Source: Pontibacter burrus
GTDB lineage: Bacteria; Bacteroidota; Bacteroidia; Cytophagales; Hymenobacteraceae
Direction: 5' to 3'
DNA: 64,000 nucleotides
Assembly (NCBI RefSeq): GCF_010686685.1
Contig: NZ_JAAGWD010000009.1
Coordinates: forward strand, 62,001-126,000
Below are positions 53,514 through 63,200 of this stretch, in pieces. Below the pieces are notes generated by a model. That model was given only the letters and a program-made list of their open reading frames with translations. It was not told the origin of the DNA and did not search any database. Both the position numbers and the translations under genes were made by a program. Numbering within the stretch: the stretch's first letter is position 1; each line of letters opens with the position of its first letter.

Positions 53514-54275
53514 TCAGGAAGCTGCTTTAGCGTCGCCATCAATCGGCAGGATTTGCCCTGATATCATTTTAGCACTGTCGGAGGCTAAAAACAGGGCCAG
53601 TGCAGCAATGTCTTTGGGGTCTATAAATCCTTTCAAAGACTGTATCGCCATGGCCTTGTCTTTTTCCTCTTCGAAGCTGGTGCCGTTGGCATCTGCTCTT
53701 CCCTGCAACACTCTCTCAATCCGGGAGCCGGCCACCGCTCCTGGTAAAATGGCATTAGCGCGAATGCCATACCTGCCTAATTCAATGGAGAGAGTTTTGG
53801 TGAAACCTACAATACCCCACTTGGCGGTGGAATAAGGGCTCCGGTTTTCATAGCCAAACCTGCCGGCCAGCGAGGACATGTTGATGATGACGCCGGCAGA
53901 AGACTTTTTCAGAAAAGGAATGGCCGACCGGGTCACATAGAAGGTTCCATTGATATCCACCTGCATTACTTTCTCCCATTCGTCGGGGTCGATTTCTTCC
54001 ACCGGCGACGTAGGACCAGAAATGCCGGCGTTATTGACAAGTACATCCAAACCGCCCAAAGCTTGCGCTCCGAAAGCCACCATCGCTTCCACGTCGCTTC
54101 GCTTAGAAACATCGCATACTTTGGTAACTACGCCAGGCACGTTGTGCTCGAGCTCCATTAGGGCAGCTTCATCGATATCGCAAACAAATACATTTGCGCC
54201 GCTTGCTGCAAATGCTTTTACGATTTCGAGGCCTATACCTGCGGCGCCTGCAGTTACGATTACTTTTTGGCTCAT
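53514..54275 (-). CDS. short-chain dehydrogenase/reductase
   Basis: The 253-residue protein is a classical SDR. Visible are the coenzyme motif TAGAAGIGLEIVKAF (about 8-22; TGxxxGIG with Ala), NNAGISG, the catalytic Ser in INMSSLAG, and YSTAK (about 156-160). The pattern DxxD-type CDIDEAA favours NAD. Substrate unknown. It is likely co-transcribed with the lipocalin-like gene. Confidence 0.9.
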   Translation of the reverse strand: MSQKVIVTAGAAGIGLEIVKAFAASGANVFVCDIDEAALMELEHNVPGVVTKVCDVSKRSDVEAMVAFGAQALGGLDVLVNNAGISGPTSPVEEIDPDEWEKVMQVDINGTFYVTRSAIPFLKKSSAGVIINMSSLAGRFGYENRSPYSTAKWGIVGFTKTLSIELGRYGIRANAILPGAVAGSRIERVLQGRADANGTSFEEEKDKAMAIQSLKGFIDPKDIAALALFLASDSAKMISGQILPIDGDAKAAS

Positions 54276-54622
54276 GATTCAGGGTTTGAGGTAAATAAAA
54301 TCCTCCTGTCACATCATAATAGGGGAGCCTTGCTTTCTATTCATACGCTTCACTGTTTCAGTGCTGCCTGCTTGTTCGTGTGCGTTTTATATCCACAAAA
54401 AGTTCATTTCAAACTCCAGCGATTAACGTGTGTTTAGAAAGGCAGATCAATGACAAGGGCGAATTTCCTTCCTTTTGCAAGGCCCTGGAGCTTTCTCTGG
54501 ATAACCCAATCTTCCAGGTTGGTAGTTGGATCTATTGAACACCTTACATTAACGCACTTAACCAATAAACGTGTTTAATAAATAATCAATCGCAAGTAAA
54601 CAATAATTTCACGTAGGCGACT
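54276..54622. other. Spacer, nothing recognised
   Basis: About 350 bp between the SDR gene and a dehydrogenase relic. No gene or clear promoter pair is seen. Confidence 0.45.
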
Positions 54623-54820
54623 ATGAAAATCCAGGCAGCTGTATTAAACGACGTAGATGAGTTATTAACAATCGAAGAAGTAGGATAAGCGGAACCCGGT
54701 GCTGACGAAGTTCTGGTTAAGGTCATAGTGACAGGGGTGTGGCATATTGATGCGAAATCCATCAATGGCAGAGGAGCACCTTTTCCGGCTATAAGTGGTC
54801 ACGAAGGAGCCGGCATTGTG
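54623..54820 (+). pseudogene. N-terminal relic of a zinc alcohol dehydrogenase
   Basis: The frame reads KIQAAVLNDVDELLTIEEVG, then a TAA stop, then AEPGADEVLVKVIVTGVWHI, DAKSINGRGAPFPAISGHEG and AGIV. This is the start of a medium-chain zinc dehydrogenase. The zinc Cys of the usual GVCHTD motif is Trp (GVWHID), and the rest of the gene is missing. It probably accompanied the SDR gene as cargo. Confidence 0.75.
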
Positions 54821-54997
54821 TCCAGTACGTCATTTTTTTATCGTTCTATCCTATCTTCTGGATCTCTATCTAAAACATTAGCTGCTTGTACTAGTATAGG
54901 AAACTAGAAAAACAGTATAACAGTCAAACTATGAAAGCCAACCAATCAGGTAAGTACCGTTGGCTGGCATTTACCCGGTTAAACAAATGAATCAGGT

Positions 54998-55222
54998 ATG
55001 ATTTACAAAGACGAATTGCAAAATAAAGCGATGAAGCTGCCGGTAGCAGAGGCCAATTACTTGTCATTGGAGCTGAACGCAAACCGCTCAGTAGTCCATT
55101 ATAAGTTCCTCAGGCCTGTTAGTCAGGAGGAGAGCCAGCACGGGCTTGAATTTTTCACTGACTGTATCTTAGGCTTAAAAAAAGAGTTAAAGAATACAAA
55201 ATCACATCTAAATCTGGATTAA
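54998..55222 (+). CDS. small hypothetical protein
   Basis: The frame encodes 74 residues (IYKDELQNKAMKLPVAEANY ... GLKKELKNTKSHLNLD) preceded by AATCAGGT. Composition is ordinary for a globular small protein. I do not recognise a family. It lies in a degraded region, so it may be a relic. Confidence 0.35.
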   Translation: MIYKDELQNKAMKLPVAEANYLSLELNANRSVVHYKFLRPVSQEESQHGLEFFTDCILGLKKELKNTKSHLNLD

Positions 55223-55769
55223 GAATGTAGCTGCTACTCTCCCCATGAAGGCTCCTTATATTAAAGAGGTTGTTTATCAAGTTGCGTTTCAACTTCTAGC
55301 AGGATTCTGATGACAGTAGCTTGTTCTATGATACAGAATACTATTACACCTCCTGTATTACCACAGCCAAACCCTTCAACTTCTAATGTAATAGACCTGA
55401 GGGTATCTTTAGTTATCTCATTAATCCCTCAATTAATGATACAATCACACCAGTGGCAAATCCAAATCAGCCATAATACTGTGCCGCTATTACCTTCTAC
55501 TGATACCAAGTAGATCATTCCTTGGTGCACCAAACGTGCATCATATTGTTCCCAAACAAGGGACTAACCCGGGACCAACATGCCAGGTTAGTAACTGATT
55601 AGTATCTGACAGGGGTGAGATGCCTTTCTCAAAGCAGGATCGTTAGCGAGGTAGGGTCAAAATAATCTTCCCCCTCATCCAGTATATCAATGTATTTGAG
55701 AGACTATTACACTTGCTCTCACTGTTGATCAGGGGGCTGGTTCAAGCCCAGGAGGGAGATCGATAATGG
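55223..55769. other. Degraded region, no supported gene
   Basis: About 550 bp before the right repeat. Open frames here are short and unconvincing. A T-arm-like GGCTGGTTCAAGCCC lies at 55735-55749 but does not fold into a full tRNA. Confidence 0.45.
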
Positions 55770-55803
55770 GCCACTTACGAGTAAAATCGCTAGATGGCTT
55801 TTT
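55770..55803 (+). repeat. Right copy of the 20-bp tRNA-downstream repeat
   Basis: GCCACTTACGAGTAAAATCG at 55770-55789 is identical to 47586-47605; then CTAGATGGC and a T run. The distance is 8,184 bp. It may be attR of an integrated element, or a duplicate terminator. Confidence 0.65.
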
Positions 55804-55843
55804 TATTTGCATCTAAACTGCTCTTCTAGTTTTCAAAAGTATG

Positions 55844-57346
55844 TTACGTTTGCTGCAGGTGATGCTTTTGCAGGTACGCGTTAGGGGCATGCTCCAGGGC
55901 CCCTTCCGGAAGCCACTGCCACCACTCTCCCAAATCTTTTTGAATGATGTTTTTATAAAAGGGAGGCAGTAACTTTGACTCCCCTTCAAAGTACTTCCTG
56001 AATGCCACGTCTTCCACCAGGTTTTTGCGCACCTGCCGGTAAAACCGCAGGCGTCCGTACCCCTCAGAAGAAACAGCCCGCATCAGGTTCATCCACTTGG
56101 CCGAGGAGCTAGGTGTGGCCATAAAGCGCCTGTAAATAGCCTTTCTGGAGAAGGTGTAGGCCGTCAGGTCGATCACCCTGTCATAGAACTCCACCCACCC
56201 GTAGTTGCGGGGCCTTACGTTCATGGCTAGGTGGTTGTTGAGAAAGTGAAAGGGCAGCACCCTGCCCGCCCGCTGGTACTCCAGGTTAAGCGGGGCCGCC
56301 TGCCCAAAGGCGCTCAGCAGGGAGTAACCGGGAAAGGCCGCCGGGGACAGGTCCACGAAGCGCTTGGTCAGCTCGAAGGGCTCGGCGCCCTGGTCGCTGT
56401 CCAGCCCCAGCACAAAGTTAGTCTGCACGTAGGGCACGTAGCGGAACATCATGTTCACGTGCTCGGAGATGCGGGCCACCTTCTCCTCCTCCACCCTGCG
56501 CGAGGTTCTGGACTTGTTCCCCAGCTCGTACCAGGACTCGATGCCGGGCAGCAGGGCATCAAAGCCGTTGCGCTGCATTACCCGCAGGTGTTCCTCGGTC
56601 AGGATGGACAGGCTGCTCTCGGCAAAGAAACGGAAGCTCCCCGGGGGGCCGCGGAGGCGATGGCCTCCATGTTGGCCTCAAAGCGCACGCCGAAGTTAGG
56701 GTCGTGCCAGCCGACGGTGGGCTTGCGGAACTTTGTCAGCAGAAAACGCAGGTCCTCCCTTACCACGTCAAAGTTCATGGGCTGGTAGTCCACCGTGGCG
56801 TCTATGCAGAAGGAACAGGTATAGGGGCAGCCGACGCTCCCGATCATAGGCACTACCTGAAGAAAGGGTGCCTTCTTTATAGTAGGCTCAATAAACTTCC
56901 ACCGCTCCTTTACCCCTGGCAGGTGCGCGGGCTGCCGAAAGGTATCTGCCCTCGGGCCGCTGCGGACTGCAGTCCTGGAGTACGTCCACGATGGTGGATT
57001 TATGGGTGAAGCCCAGCACGTAATCAAAGTACTTCACCGCATCATCCGGATAGCAACGCGCGTGGGGGCCACCCAACACCGTCACCGCGCCCAGGCTGCG
57101 AAAGTATTGGCTAAGGGCGTAGGCCAGTAAAGCCGCCTGGGTAAAGGAGCAGATAAAGACCACGTCAACCCCTTTGGGCAGCTCCTTCCGCAGATCCTCA
57201 CGACCGGTGTAACATACCAGCACCACCTCATGGCCTTCCTGCTCACACCAAGTAGGCACCACCTGCGGCATAATGCTCGCCAGGTTCGCATGCATGACCC
57301 TGGCCCACAGGGTATCGGCAGGACCTTTGCTCACCAGGTCAACCAC
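55844..57346 (-). pseudogene. B12-binding radical SAM protein, broken by two frameshifts
   Basis: Three frames together give one protein of about 490 residues. The N-terminal part (from 57346, VDLVSKGPADTLWARVMHAN ... VLGGPHARCYPDD) is a B12-binding domain. After a shift near 56930 the middle holds the radical SAM motif GCPYTCSFC, with DPNFGVRFEANMEAIAS. After a second shift near 56641-56650 (run of six G) the rest continues from the region before LRVMQRNGFDALLPGIESWY to the stop at 55844. Members do varied radical reactions; the substrate is unknown. Confidence 0.8.
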
Positions 57347-57561
57347 ACCCCAATTCTTTATCTTGCCATATATCAGGACATAGGTTGCAGGCCAAGCGCA
57401 TACGCACTTTTAGCTAGCATTTGTACTTTACTTATGCTTAGTTTTTAATTACTTGATTAAGCGTAAAATGGTTTTCAAGGATGCTATAGGTGGCTGCTGC
57501 TCCCCTTGGAAGGCAGTGCCGCCGTATTAGAGCAGACGGTCTACCCAACGCCAAGCCGCTC

Positions 57562-57822
57562 CTAATAGAGATAGTTCCTGTGCCCTGCCTTTGCCAGGCG
57601 GGCTCCTTCCTTTATTCCTTCATCTGTGATGGTATAGGTACAGGGGATGACCCCATCCAGAGTCTGAATGTGGCCGCTTTGGACCAGCTCATCTACCAAA
57701 AGTTGCAGGTGGTTGCCGCCCGGGGATGCGCCGAGGTTACCCACTTTGGCGAAATCGTCAATGGTGAGAGTTTCATGCTTGATCAATGCGTTCAAGACAA
57801 TGGTCCGGTTTAGTGTAGCCAT
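57562..57822 (-). CDS. small winged-helix-like hypothetical protein
   Basis: The 86-residue protein reads ATLNRTIVLNALIKHETLTI, DDFAKVGNLGASPGGNHLQL, LVDELVQSGHIQTLDGVIPC, TYTITDEGIKEGARLAKAGH. The pattern (helix, helix, recognition helix, wing TYTITDEG) suggests a winged helix. Start codon ATG at 57822 follows a clean spacer. No family named. Confidence 0.7.
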   Translation of the reverse strand: MATLNRTIVLNALIKHETLTIDDFAKVGNLGASPGGNHLQLLVDELVQSGHIQTLDGVIPCTYTITDEGIKEGARLAKAGHRNYLY

Positions 57823-58043
57823 GGTGGTTGTGCTTAAATGGTGAATAAATTCTTTTCAGCTGATGCGCAAATAGAGTAAGTTTGTGTTGAGGGCAGGTCC
57901 GATGTTGAGCGGCGTAGCCTTCCGCTTAGACCAGTTTCACATCCACTTGTCTAAGGTAAACCTATAGGAGCGGGCTACCGGCACTTTGAATTACATGCGG
58001 CCGGTTCTGTAGCAGCATATCATCCGACTACCAACGCCTCATT
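57823..58043. other. Spacer, nothing recognised
   Basis: About 220 bp with no gene or repeat. Confidence 0.4.
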
Positions 58044-58202
58044 TTACACAAGCTCACGCTCAAAGTATACAAGTTCTTTTTCTTGAGGACGCTCCAGGTT
58101 AGTGCAGTAGTAGATGCGCTTCACGTATCGCCTTACCTTCAGCTTCAGACCGGGGTTTACTTTGGTGTACACGATAGATCCCTCTGGATATTTATTTTCC
58201 AT
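58044..58202 (-). CDS. 52-residue conserved-looking small protein
   Basis: The frame reads MENKYPEGSIVYTKVNPGLK, LKVRRYVKRIYYCTNLERPQ, EKELVYFERELV. It is basic and beta-rich and looks like a family of tiny Bacteroidota proteins, which I recall only vaguely. The start at 58202 is 18 bp after the stop of the upstream 123-residue gene, so co-translation is likely. Too short for most gene finders. Confidence 0.7.
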   Translation of the reverse strand: MENKYPEGSIVYTKVNPGLKLKVRRYVKRIYYCTNLERPQEKELVYFERELV

Positions 58203-58220
58203 GGTGGGGTAAATTAGGGG

Positions 58221-58592
58221 TTAGTTGTTGTTAGATTTTCTGGCTGCTTTTGCTGCCTTCTTTGCCTGCATGTCAGCATCCGTTCGGGTACGCTGGGCTT
58301 TTGCCTCCATTCTGGCGGCGCGTTTAGCATGCTTGGCCGCATAGGCCGCTTCTTTGTTTAGTCTTTTTGCTTCTTTGGCATTCGCTTCTGCCACCCGGGC
58401 ATCAGCTTTAGTATTTTTCTTTAGCTCTTTAGCATCTGATAAGCGATGTTCATCAGCAATGGCTTTCTCCTTTGCTGCTTCCTGATCCTGTTTTTGCTTT
58501 TCCTTGGTAGGTGTATTCTGTGAAAAGGATTGTGTTGTTACGAGCATTAGGAATCCTGTAATCAACGAAATTAAAATGGTCTTATAAGTCAT
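58221..58592 (-). CDS. exported Ala/Lys-rich coiled-coil protein
   Basis: The 123-residue protein has a signal peptide (TYKTILISLITGFLMLVTTQ, then SFSQ) and a mature part almost entirely Ala, Lys, Glu and Arg in helical repeats (AKEAKRLNKEAAYAAKHAKR). Probably periplasmic; function unknown. It lies upstream of the 52-residue gene on the same strand. Confidence 0.75.
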   Translation of the reverse strand: MTYKTILISLITGFLMLVTTQSFSQNTPTKEKQKQDQEAAKEKAIADEHRLSDAKELKKNTKADARVAEANAKEAKRLNKEAAYAAKHAKRAARMEAKAQRTRTDADMQAKKAAKAARKSNNN

Positions 58593-58920
58593 ATTTGTCA
58601 GGAAAAGGTATATTCTATTATCCTACTTAGTTGTACGGGTAGATGAGCAGGTCAACTGGAATTAATTGACAATAAGGCACTTATATTCATTAAAGGTGTT
58701 CCAGGCGTTCTCTTGGCACATTTACAGGGCTTAGTTTATTCTTTTCATGGGTGAGAAGGGGCGCATAGCCCATTGGAAATAAATTAAAGCTGCTAATACT
58801 CAAACTATTACGGTTGGTGCGCTTGTTATACATTCATACCCCCTATCCGGCCTGATGGCCAGAACCGACCAGCCGATTGGCTGCCCCGCTTTTATTCGTC
58901 CCGCTGCTAAAACCTTAACT
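58593..58920. other. Divergent spacer, nothing recognised
   Basis: About 330 bp between divergent genes. It is likely to hold two promoters, but no clear TTTG/TAnnTTTG pair is seen. Confidence 0.4.
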
Positions 58921-59349
58921 ATGAAAAATGACCTTGTCAATTACCGGGACTATGCAGCCTGCCTTACCCAGCTACTGGGGCGAACGCCCAGCCCAACCGA
59001 ACTGATTGGCTTTGAGGATAACCAGCACTTGCTGCAGATAAACAGGCGCTCAACTGAAAACGACGCCTACCGGATTACTTTCCTGAACGATACCCCTGTG
59101 ACGCTATTGGCTGACGGTATGATTTTGGGTAGCGCCATTCAGCTGCACAGCCAGGAAGGAGGGCACAGGTTCTACACTGTCATGTTTGAGGAACAGGGCA
59201 CCGTGGAAGAACATTACCTGATGCTGGACGCCTCTGTGGAGTCGGCTGTGGTAGGTGGGGTCAGAACCGCGTTGGTGCAGCACGTGCGGCTGATCACCAT
59301 CGAAGACCTGGTGCTGAGGTACAACCCCGTGATGTATAACCTTACTTAA
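58921..59349 (+). CDS. hypothetical protein
   Basis: I use the ATG at 58921 (142 residues: KNDLVNYRDYAACLTQLLGR ...). An open frame from 58855 would add an unlikely 22 residues. The middle has NQHLLQINRRSTENDAYRIT and ILGSAIQLHSQEGGHRFYTV, and the end ITIEDLVLRYNPVMYNLT. No family recognised. It is followed 10 bp later by the next gene, so co-transcription is likely. Confidence 0.6.
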   Translation: MKNDLVNYRDYAACLTQLLGRTPSPTELIGFEDNQHLLQINRRSTENDAYRITFLNDTPVTLLADGMILGSAIQLHSQEGGHRFYTVMFEEQGTVEEHYLMLDASVESAVVGGVRTALVQHVRLITIEDLVLRYNPVMYNLT

Positions 59350-59359
59350 CCTAAATGAG

Positions 59360-59710
59360 ATGACACAGGACCAATTTTACCATTGCCTGAACAGGATTCT
59401 GGAGCTCAGAGAGAAGATCAAACAGACGTATGATGTTCGCAGGAAAGCTCAGGCAGCAGAATCTGCCGAGGCTGAAGAGCAGGTGGATTTCGATTCGCTC
59501 AGGCGCTTTGCCGATAACAAGGAAAAAGCAGACAAGAACACTGCCAATTCACAGGCACTGCTAAAAGAGCTCGCCGCCCAGGAAGCAAAAATAAGGGTAT
59601 TCGTGCCAGCACAACTCTACGGCACCCGAATTGAGGCAACCCTCCCGGGTCAGGCCCCACTGTACGTGCTGGTGGAAACTGACCAGATAGTCATTGAAAA
59701 AGGCCTTTAG
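59360..59710 (+). CDS. hypothetical coiled-coil protein
   Basis: The 116-residue protein has a long charged helix (LNRILELREKIKQTYDVRRK to about residue 80) and a short beta tail (IEATLPGQAPLYVLVETDQI). It is 10 bp downstream of the 142-residue gene. No family recognised. Confidence 0.6.
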   Translation: MTQDQFYHCLNRILELREKIKQTYDVRRKAQAAESAEAEEQVDFDSLRRFADNKEKADKNTANSQALLKELAAQEAKIRVFVPAQLYGTRIEATLPGQAPLYVLVETDQIVIEKGL

Positions 59711-59720
59711 GGGCTATGGC

Positions 59721-59921
59721 TCAACCAAGTTTGTTGATAAAATTTGAAAGCTGGCTGGTGTACCCTCCTTTGGTGAGGCAGAGCATTTCCTCAGTATCGT
59801 CGTTCCTTACCCATGTGAGCATATTGTCTTGCCTCCCGTTTTGGTGCGTGTACTCTTCCCAGTATTCGTGAGCAGCCGCTAAAGCCTTGCGCTCCAGTTC
59901 TTGTAGTTTGTCCTCTCTCAT
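59721..59921 (-). CDS. small hypothetical protein
   Basis: The 66-residue frame reads REDKLQELERKALAAAHEYW, EEYTHQNGRQDNMLTWVRND, DTEEMLCLTKGGYTSQLSNF, INKLG. Helical N-terminus and beta C-terminus look like a real small protein. It is convergent with the previous gene. Confidence 0.5.
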   Translation of the reverse strand: MREDKLQELERKALAAAHEYWEEYTHQNGRQDNMLTWVRNDDTEEMLCLTKGGYTSQLSNFINKLG

Positions 59922-60213
59922 GTTCTAAAGGTTTGCTGCGTGATATAAGCTACTTTGTGCAGTTCAGTATACGTAGCCTGCATAGAAGTAGTGTGTAGAC
60001 CATCGGCTATTTTAGCAGGGCACCCAACTTACAGTAGCGCACGCCTGTCTGTCTTCCCAGACAAGAGCTAATATGGCAAAGCACTAGTAAGAGCGACATG
60101 ATCTTGTGTCACGGAATACTACAGCAATCAAAACACCCCGAGCTGTCACTGTCCGTAAAATAAAACAGTAAACAGACATTCCTTTTGGCCTTTCAGTGTT
60201 TTCAATACATGCT
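59922..60213. other. Spacer upstream of the AsmA-like gene
   Basis: About 290 bp with no gene seen; presumably holds the promoter of the giant gene. Confidence 0.4.
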
Positions 60214-63200
60214 ATGCCAGATTCAGCTAAAACCGGGTGGGGCCACAAAGCCCTGAAGACTGCAGGCATTGTGCTAATCAGTCTCGCTGGTTTTTTACTG
60301 GTGGTGCTGGTCTTGCTATACCTCTTGGCCGAACCCCTGGTGGAGCGGTATCTTAAAAAGCAGGTTGCTGTGCACACCGAAGGGCTTTACCAGGTCAACT
60401 TTCACGACTTGCAGCTGCACCTGCGAACGCGCAGCATCACCCTACGGGGGCTGCATCTCTATCCGGATCCTGCCGTGCACCAACGGCAAAAGGAGAAGGG
60501 GCGGGCCAGCCGAATCCTTCTCGATGTCCAAAGTCCGGGGCTGACCGTTACCCGAATTAACCTGGTGGACCTGCTTTTTAAGAACCACTTAGGTATGCAC
60601 ACCGTCGTGGCGGAGCGCCCGGTGGTCACGCAGTTGCTGGACGAATCGGTGGAGAAAGAAGAGAGTCACAGCAGTAAGGGGAGCGGTTCCCTGAAAGCAA
60701 TCAGCATCTGGCAGCTGAACGTACAGCAAGCCAGGTACCGTTACCTGGTACTGGGGCAACGCAAAAGGCCACGCCATGAAACTCCCCGGCTTTCGTTACA
60801 GGTGCAAGACCTGCGGTTAGACTTACAGAAACAGAAGGGTATTTTTGAAATGCTCAGTGCAAGCAGAGTGGAGCTAAATATCCGGGACTATGCCTTCTAT
60901 GCTCCAGACAGCGTGTACGCCATGAACGTCGGGCAGCTTTCCTACTCCTCCACAAAGCAGACTCTGAAAGCAGAAGGGATAGCCGTACAGCCGGATTACT
61001 CAGTAAACGCGGCAATGCCTAAAGACCGGGCTCTGCACCTGCTCTACCAGTTCCGGATTCCTTTGCTATACCTGACAGGCGTGGATGCCGAAGCAGCCTG
61101 GCGAACAAAGCGCTTGCACCTTAGCAAGTTACTCATAGAGCGCCCCGTCCTTACTGTAATGGAGGACCTCTCCGTAGCTGACTCCTCGGATTCTCCTGCC
61201 CTAGCCGGTATATACGCTCAAATCTCCCCATACTTAAAGGAAATCAGCACAGAGGAGGTGCACCTTAGCGACGGCAGCTTCAGTTACCGCCAGAAGAACA
61301 GGATAGTGCATACGCTCCACCGCCTGGGCAGGGCAACTATAGACCTGCAGGCGCTGCAGCTCGACTCGGCCACCTTTTTTGCGCCGAAAGCAAACGCCTT
61401 CGCAGCAGAGATAAGTGCAGCCCTAAGAAACTATACATACACACCTTATAACAGTCCGTACCTCTTACAGGTTGGCAGCTTGCGGCTCTCTTCCCAAGAC
61501 AAAACCCTGCAGGTAGATAACCTGCACCTGGCCGGAGACTGGGACAAGAACGATCGCCTGAAAGCCCGGAAAAAGGCATTGCGTATGTTTTACGACATCT
61601 CCCTGCCACGCCTGCACCTTCAGGGCCTGGACCTGCTGCAAGCTTTGCGCACATCCCGACTGGCAATCGATCGCATGACCGCTGAGAGACCCATCATTGA
61701 TGTACGAAAGGACGAACAAGTGACTGGTACTGGGGAGAGAGATGATCATCAGGAGGTGAACCGGCAAATTTCAGGGTTGGTAAACAGGCTGGAAGTAGGA
61801 AAGATAGACATTGTAGATGCCTCGCTCACTAAGCACAGTAAAACCAGACGCATGCAGCGCCTGCAGGAATTGGAGCATGCCAACCTAACTGCCACGGGAC
61901 TGCATGTTGATCTGCCTTATACCTTCCATCCGGATGAGAAACTCCCGTTGGAGGATGTCGTTGTGACAGCCCAAAGTTATCGCTCTCAGCTGCCCGACAA
62001 TACCTATACGTATGCCCTGACGGGCCTGCGCTACTCCACCCGCCAGTTGGAGTTTACCGCACGTACCGCAGAGGTTCTCTCCAGCAACAGTGCCAATGAC
62101 CAGCACAAGCGTATTCATAACGCCAGTCGCACCCTTTTTGATTTGTCTGCCAATAAGTTGCGGGTAACAGGCGTGGACCTGGTAAAGGCGCTGTACACCA
62201 GGCGGCTGGAGATAGACCAAGTGATTCTTCGGCAGCCAAAGGTAGCCATTCTTGTGGACCGTAAGGTGACTGCCTTAGAGTTGGAGCGTCATGGGGTAAG
62301 AAAAGGGCTTTTCGAGCTCGTGGATATAATTTCTGCAAACGGCATTCAACTGGAAGACGGCTCCTTTGCATTCAACGAAAGGCTGGCTCCGGTGATGCGT
62401 ACCCATTGGCTGGAGCACGTCAACGTTACCGTCTCAGGCTTTGTACTTACTCCCGCTGTTTTTGCCAACCTGGCCGATGCGCTTCCGATGCGGGAGCTGA
62501 ACCTGCAGGCCAAAAACTATACTTATAAAACCACCGACAGCCTGTATACCATCAGGCTCGACAGCCTGTATTATTCCAGCAGGACAAAAGAAGTCATCGC
62601 CCATACATTCAGTGTTAGTGCCGACAGGGGAGTGAATGAGCGCCTGAAAGTGAATAGCCCTGACCTGGCGAGCCACAACCTGATCGATATTTCTGCCAAA
62701 AGGTCCCGCATAACCGGTTTTAACCTGATCCAAGCCTATGCAACCGGACAGTACCGCATGGACAGCCTCCTGCTGACAGGCCCGAAAGTAAAAATTCTTC
62801 AGGATCATAACGTCATTCCGGTAAATGCCCGGACTGCGGCTGCCCAACTGACAGAACTGCAAACGGGTTTTAGGGTAGGGCGCGTGCAGGTTTCAGATGG
62901 CACACTTGACTTTAATATACTGGAAGATACCATCCGCATCAGCCAGACCCTGGAGCATGTAGCACTGGGGATTGACCAGTTACGGCTGGTATCATGGGAG
63001 GAGACAGAGGTGCTTGATATATTTGACGCAGACGACTTGGAGTTGCTGGTGCAAGGGTATTCCTACTATACTGCAGACAGCCTGTATGTTATTGAAGTAA
63101 ATGATATACGGGCCTCCATGTTAGCCAGGAAACTGCTGGTAGACAGCCTTCGGGTGCGGCCGCTGTATAGTAAACAAGAATATGCAGCCCTGTTTACTTA

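Noticed and set aside
55310-55513. 67-codon plus-strand open frame
   Set aside because: Its composition looks non-coding and it lies in a degraded region with no start signal.
55640-55770. A tRNA gene before the right repeat
   Set aside because: Only a T-arm-like piece is present; no acceptor, D or anticodon arms fit within a normal length.
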